Below, piece by piece: positions 14,093 through 14,238 of a stretch of DNA of 14,238 nt. The position numbers and the translations under genes were made by a program. Location: positions 1-14,238 of the forward strand of contig JAVVER010000089.1 in the NCBI GenBank assembly GCA_032251145.1, read 5' to 3'. Under the pieces are notes generated by a model that was not told where the DNA came from, ran no database searches, and saw nothing but the letters and a program-made list of their open reading frames with translations. Source of the DNA: BRH-c54 sp032251145. Lineage in GTDB: Bacteria; Bacteroidota; Bacteroidia; Flavobacteriales_E; Vicingaceae. How positions within the stretch are numbered: the first letter of the stretch is position 1; every line of letters begins with the position of its first letter.

Positions 14093-14178
14093 CGTTTATA
14101 GATTGCCTCATCTCAAACTTTCAACCTAAATTATTTATTTTTCAACAACTATTTTATTGTTACAATATTTTTTTAAAA

Positions 14179-14238
14179 TTATTCATATTGAAGTTGTTTA
14201 AAGTCCTTTGTTAATAAAACACCAATAGTACAATATAT
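14179..14238 (-). CDS. Possible 3' end of a minus-strand gene cut by the right edge
   Basis: On the minus strand one frame is open from the window edge for 19 codons and stops at TAA (14181-14179), ending KDFKQLQYE. The composition looks protein-like, but 19 open codons can occur by chance. No function can be given. Confidence 0.25.
   Translation of the reverse strand: MYCTIGVLLTKDFKQLQYE

Noticed and set aside
14155..14174. Inverted repeat TATTGTTACAATA followed by a T-run, as an intrinsic terminator on the plus strand
   Set aside because: No plus-strand gene precedes it within the spacer and the arms are too close for a stable loop, so it is only noted with the spacer.
1..14238. Defence island, prophage, insertion sequence or CRISPR array
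   Set aside because: No transposase, integrase, nuclease cluster, terminal inverted repeats or regularly spaced repeats were seen; the helicase stands alone and has no defence-type partner.

Overview
The window looks like chromosomal DNA of a member of the Bacteroidota, probably a flavobacterium-like lineage. The DNA is AT-rich (about one third GC by eye). Shine-Dalgarno sequences are essentially absent. Several genes have TAnnTTTG-type -7 boxes, as used by the Bacteroidota primary sigma factor. The gene content is Gram-negative (a Kdo transferase for lipid A, outer-membrane barrels, lipoproteins with a Cys-Lys-Lys start) combined with a bacillithiol gene. I see no mobile element, CRISPR array, tRNA or rRNA.

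Layout, left to right. Bases 1-171 are the open 3' end of a gene cut by the window edge. A promoter-like site then leads into full-length uvrA (nucleotide excision repair). A 259-base spacer with a promoter-like box and a 12-bp palindrome precedes a two-gene unit: a thiamine-diphosphate enzyme of the acetolactate-synthase family and an aldehyde dehydrogenase. The 56 bases between these two genes consist entirely of a degenerate heptanucleotide repeat. Next is a small outer-membrane barrel gene followed 11 bases later by waaA (Kdo transferase). The waaA start codon lies in the loop of an AT hairpin, and its stop codon overlaps the stop codon of the converging helicase gene.

On the minus strand follow an SF2 helicase with its own promoter-like box, then a two-gene unit read as small outer-membrane barrel then ZU5-like surface lipoprotein. 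Divergent from that unit is a methyltransferase with a THUMP-like C-terminus. It is followed by a small lipoprotein with a Rieske-like layout but four cysteines instead of the usual Cys/His ligands, preceded by an 18-bp perfect palindrome. Last, on the minus strand, is bshB1, the bacillithiol deacetylase. The right end (13973-14238) holds inverted repeats and perhaps the last codons of another minus-strand gene.

The genes do not form one system. They are housekeeping functions (DNA repair, envelope building, thiol metabolism, RNA modification) interleaved with small envelope genes of unknown function. The points most worth following are the heptamer spacer and probable 2-oxoacid-to-acid gene pair at 3404-6487, the cysteine-only Rieske-like lipoprotein and the palindrome in front of it, and the barrel/lipoprotein pair at 9986-11441.
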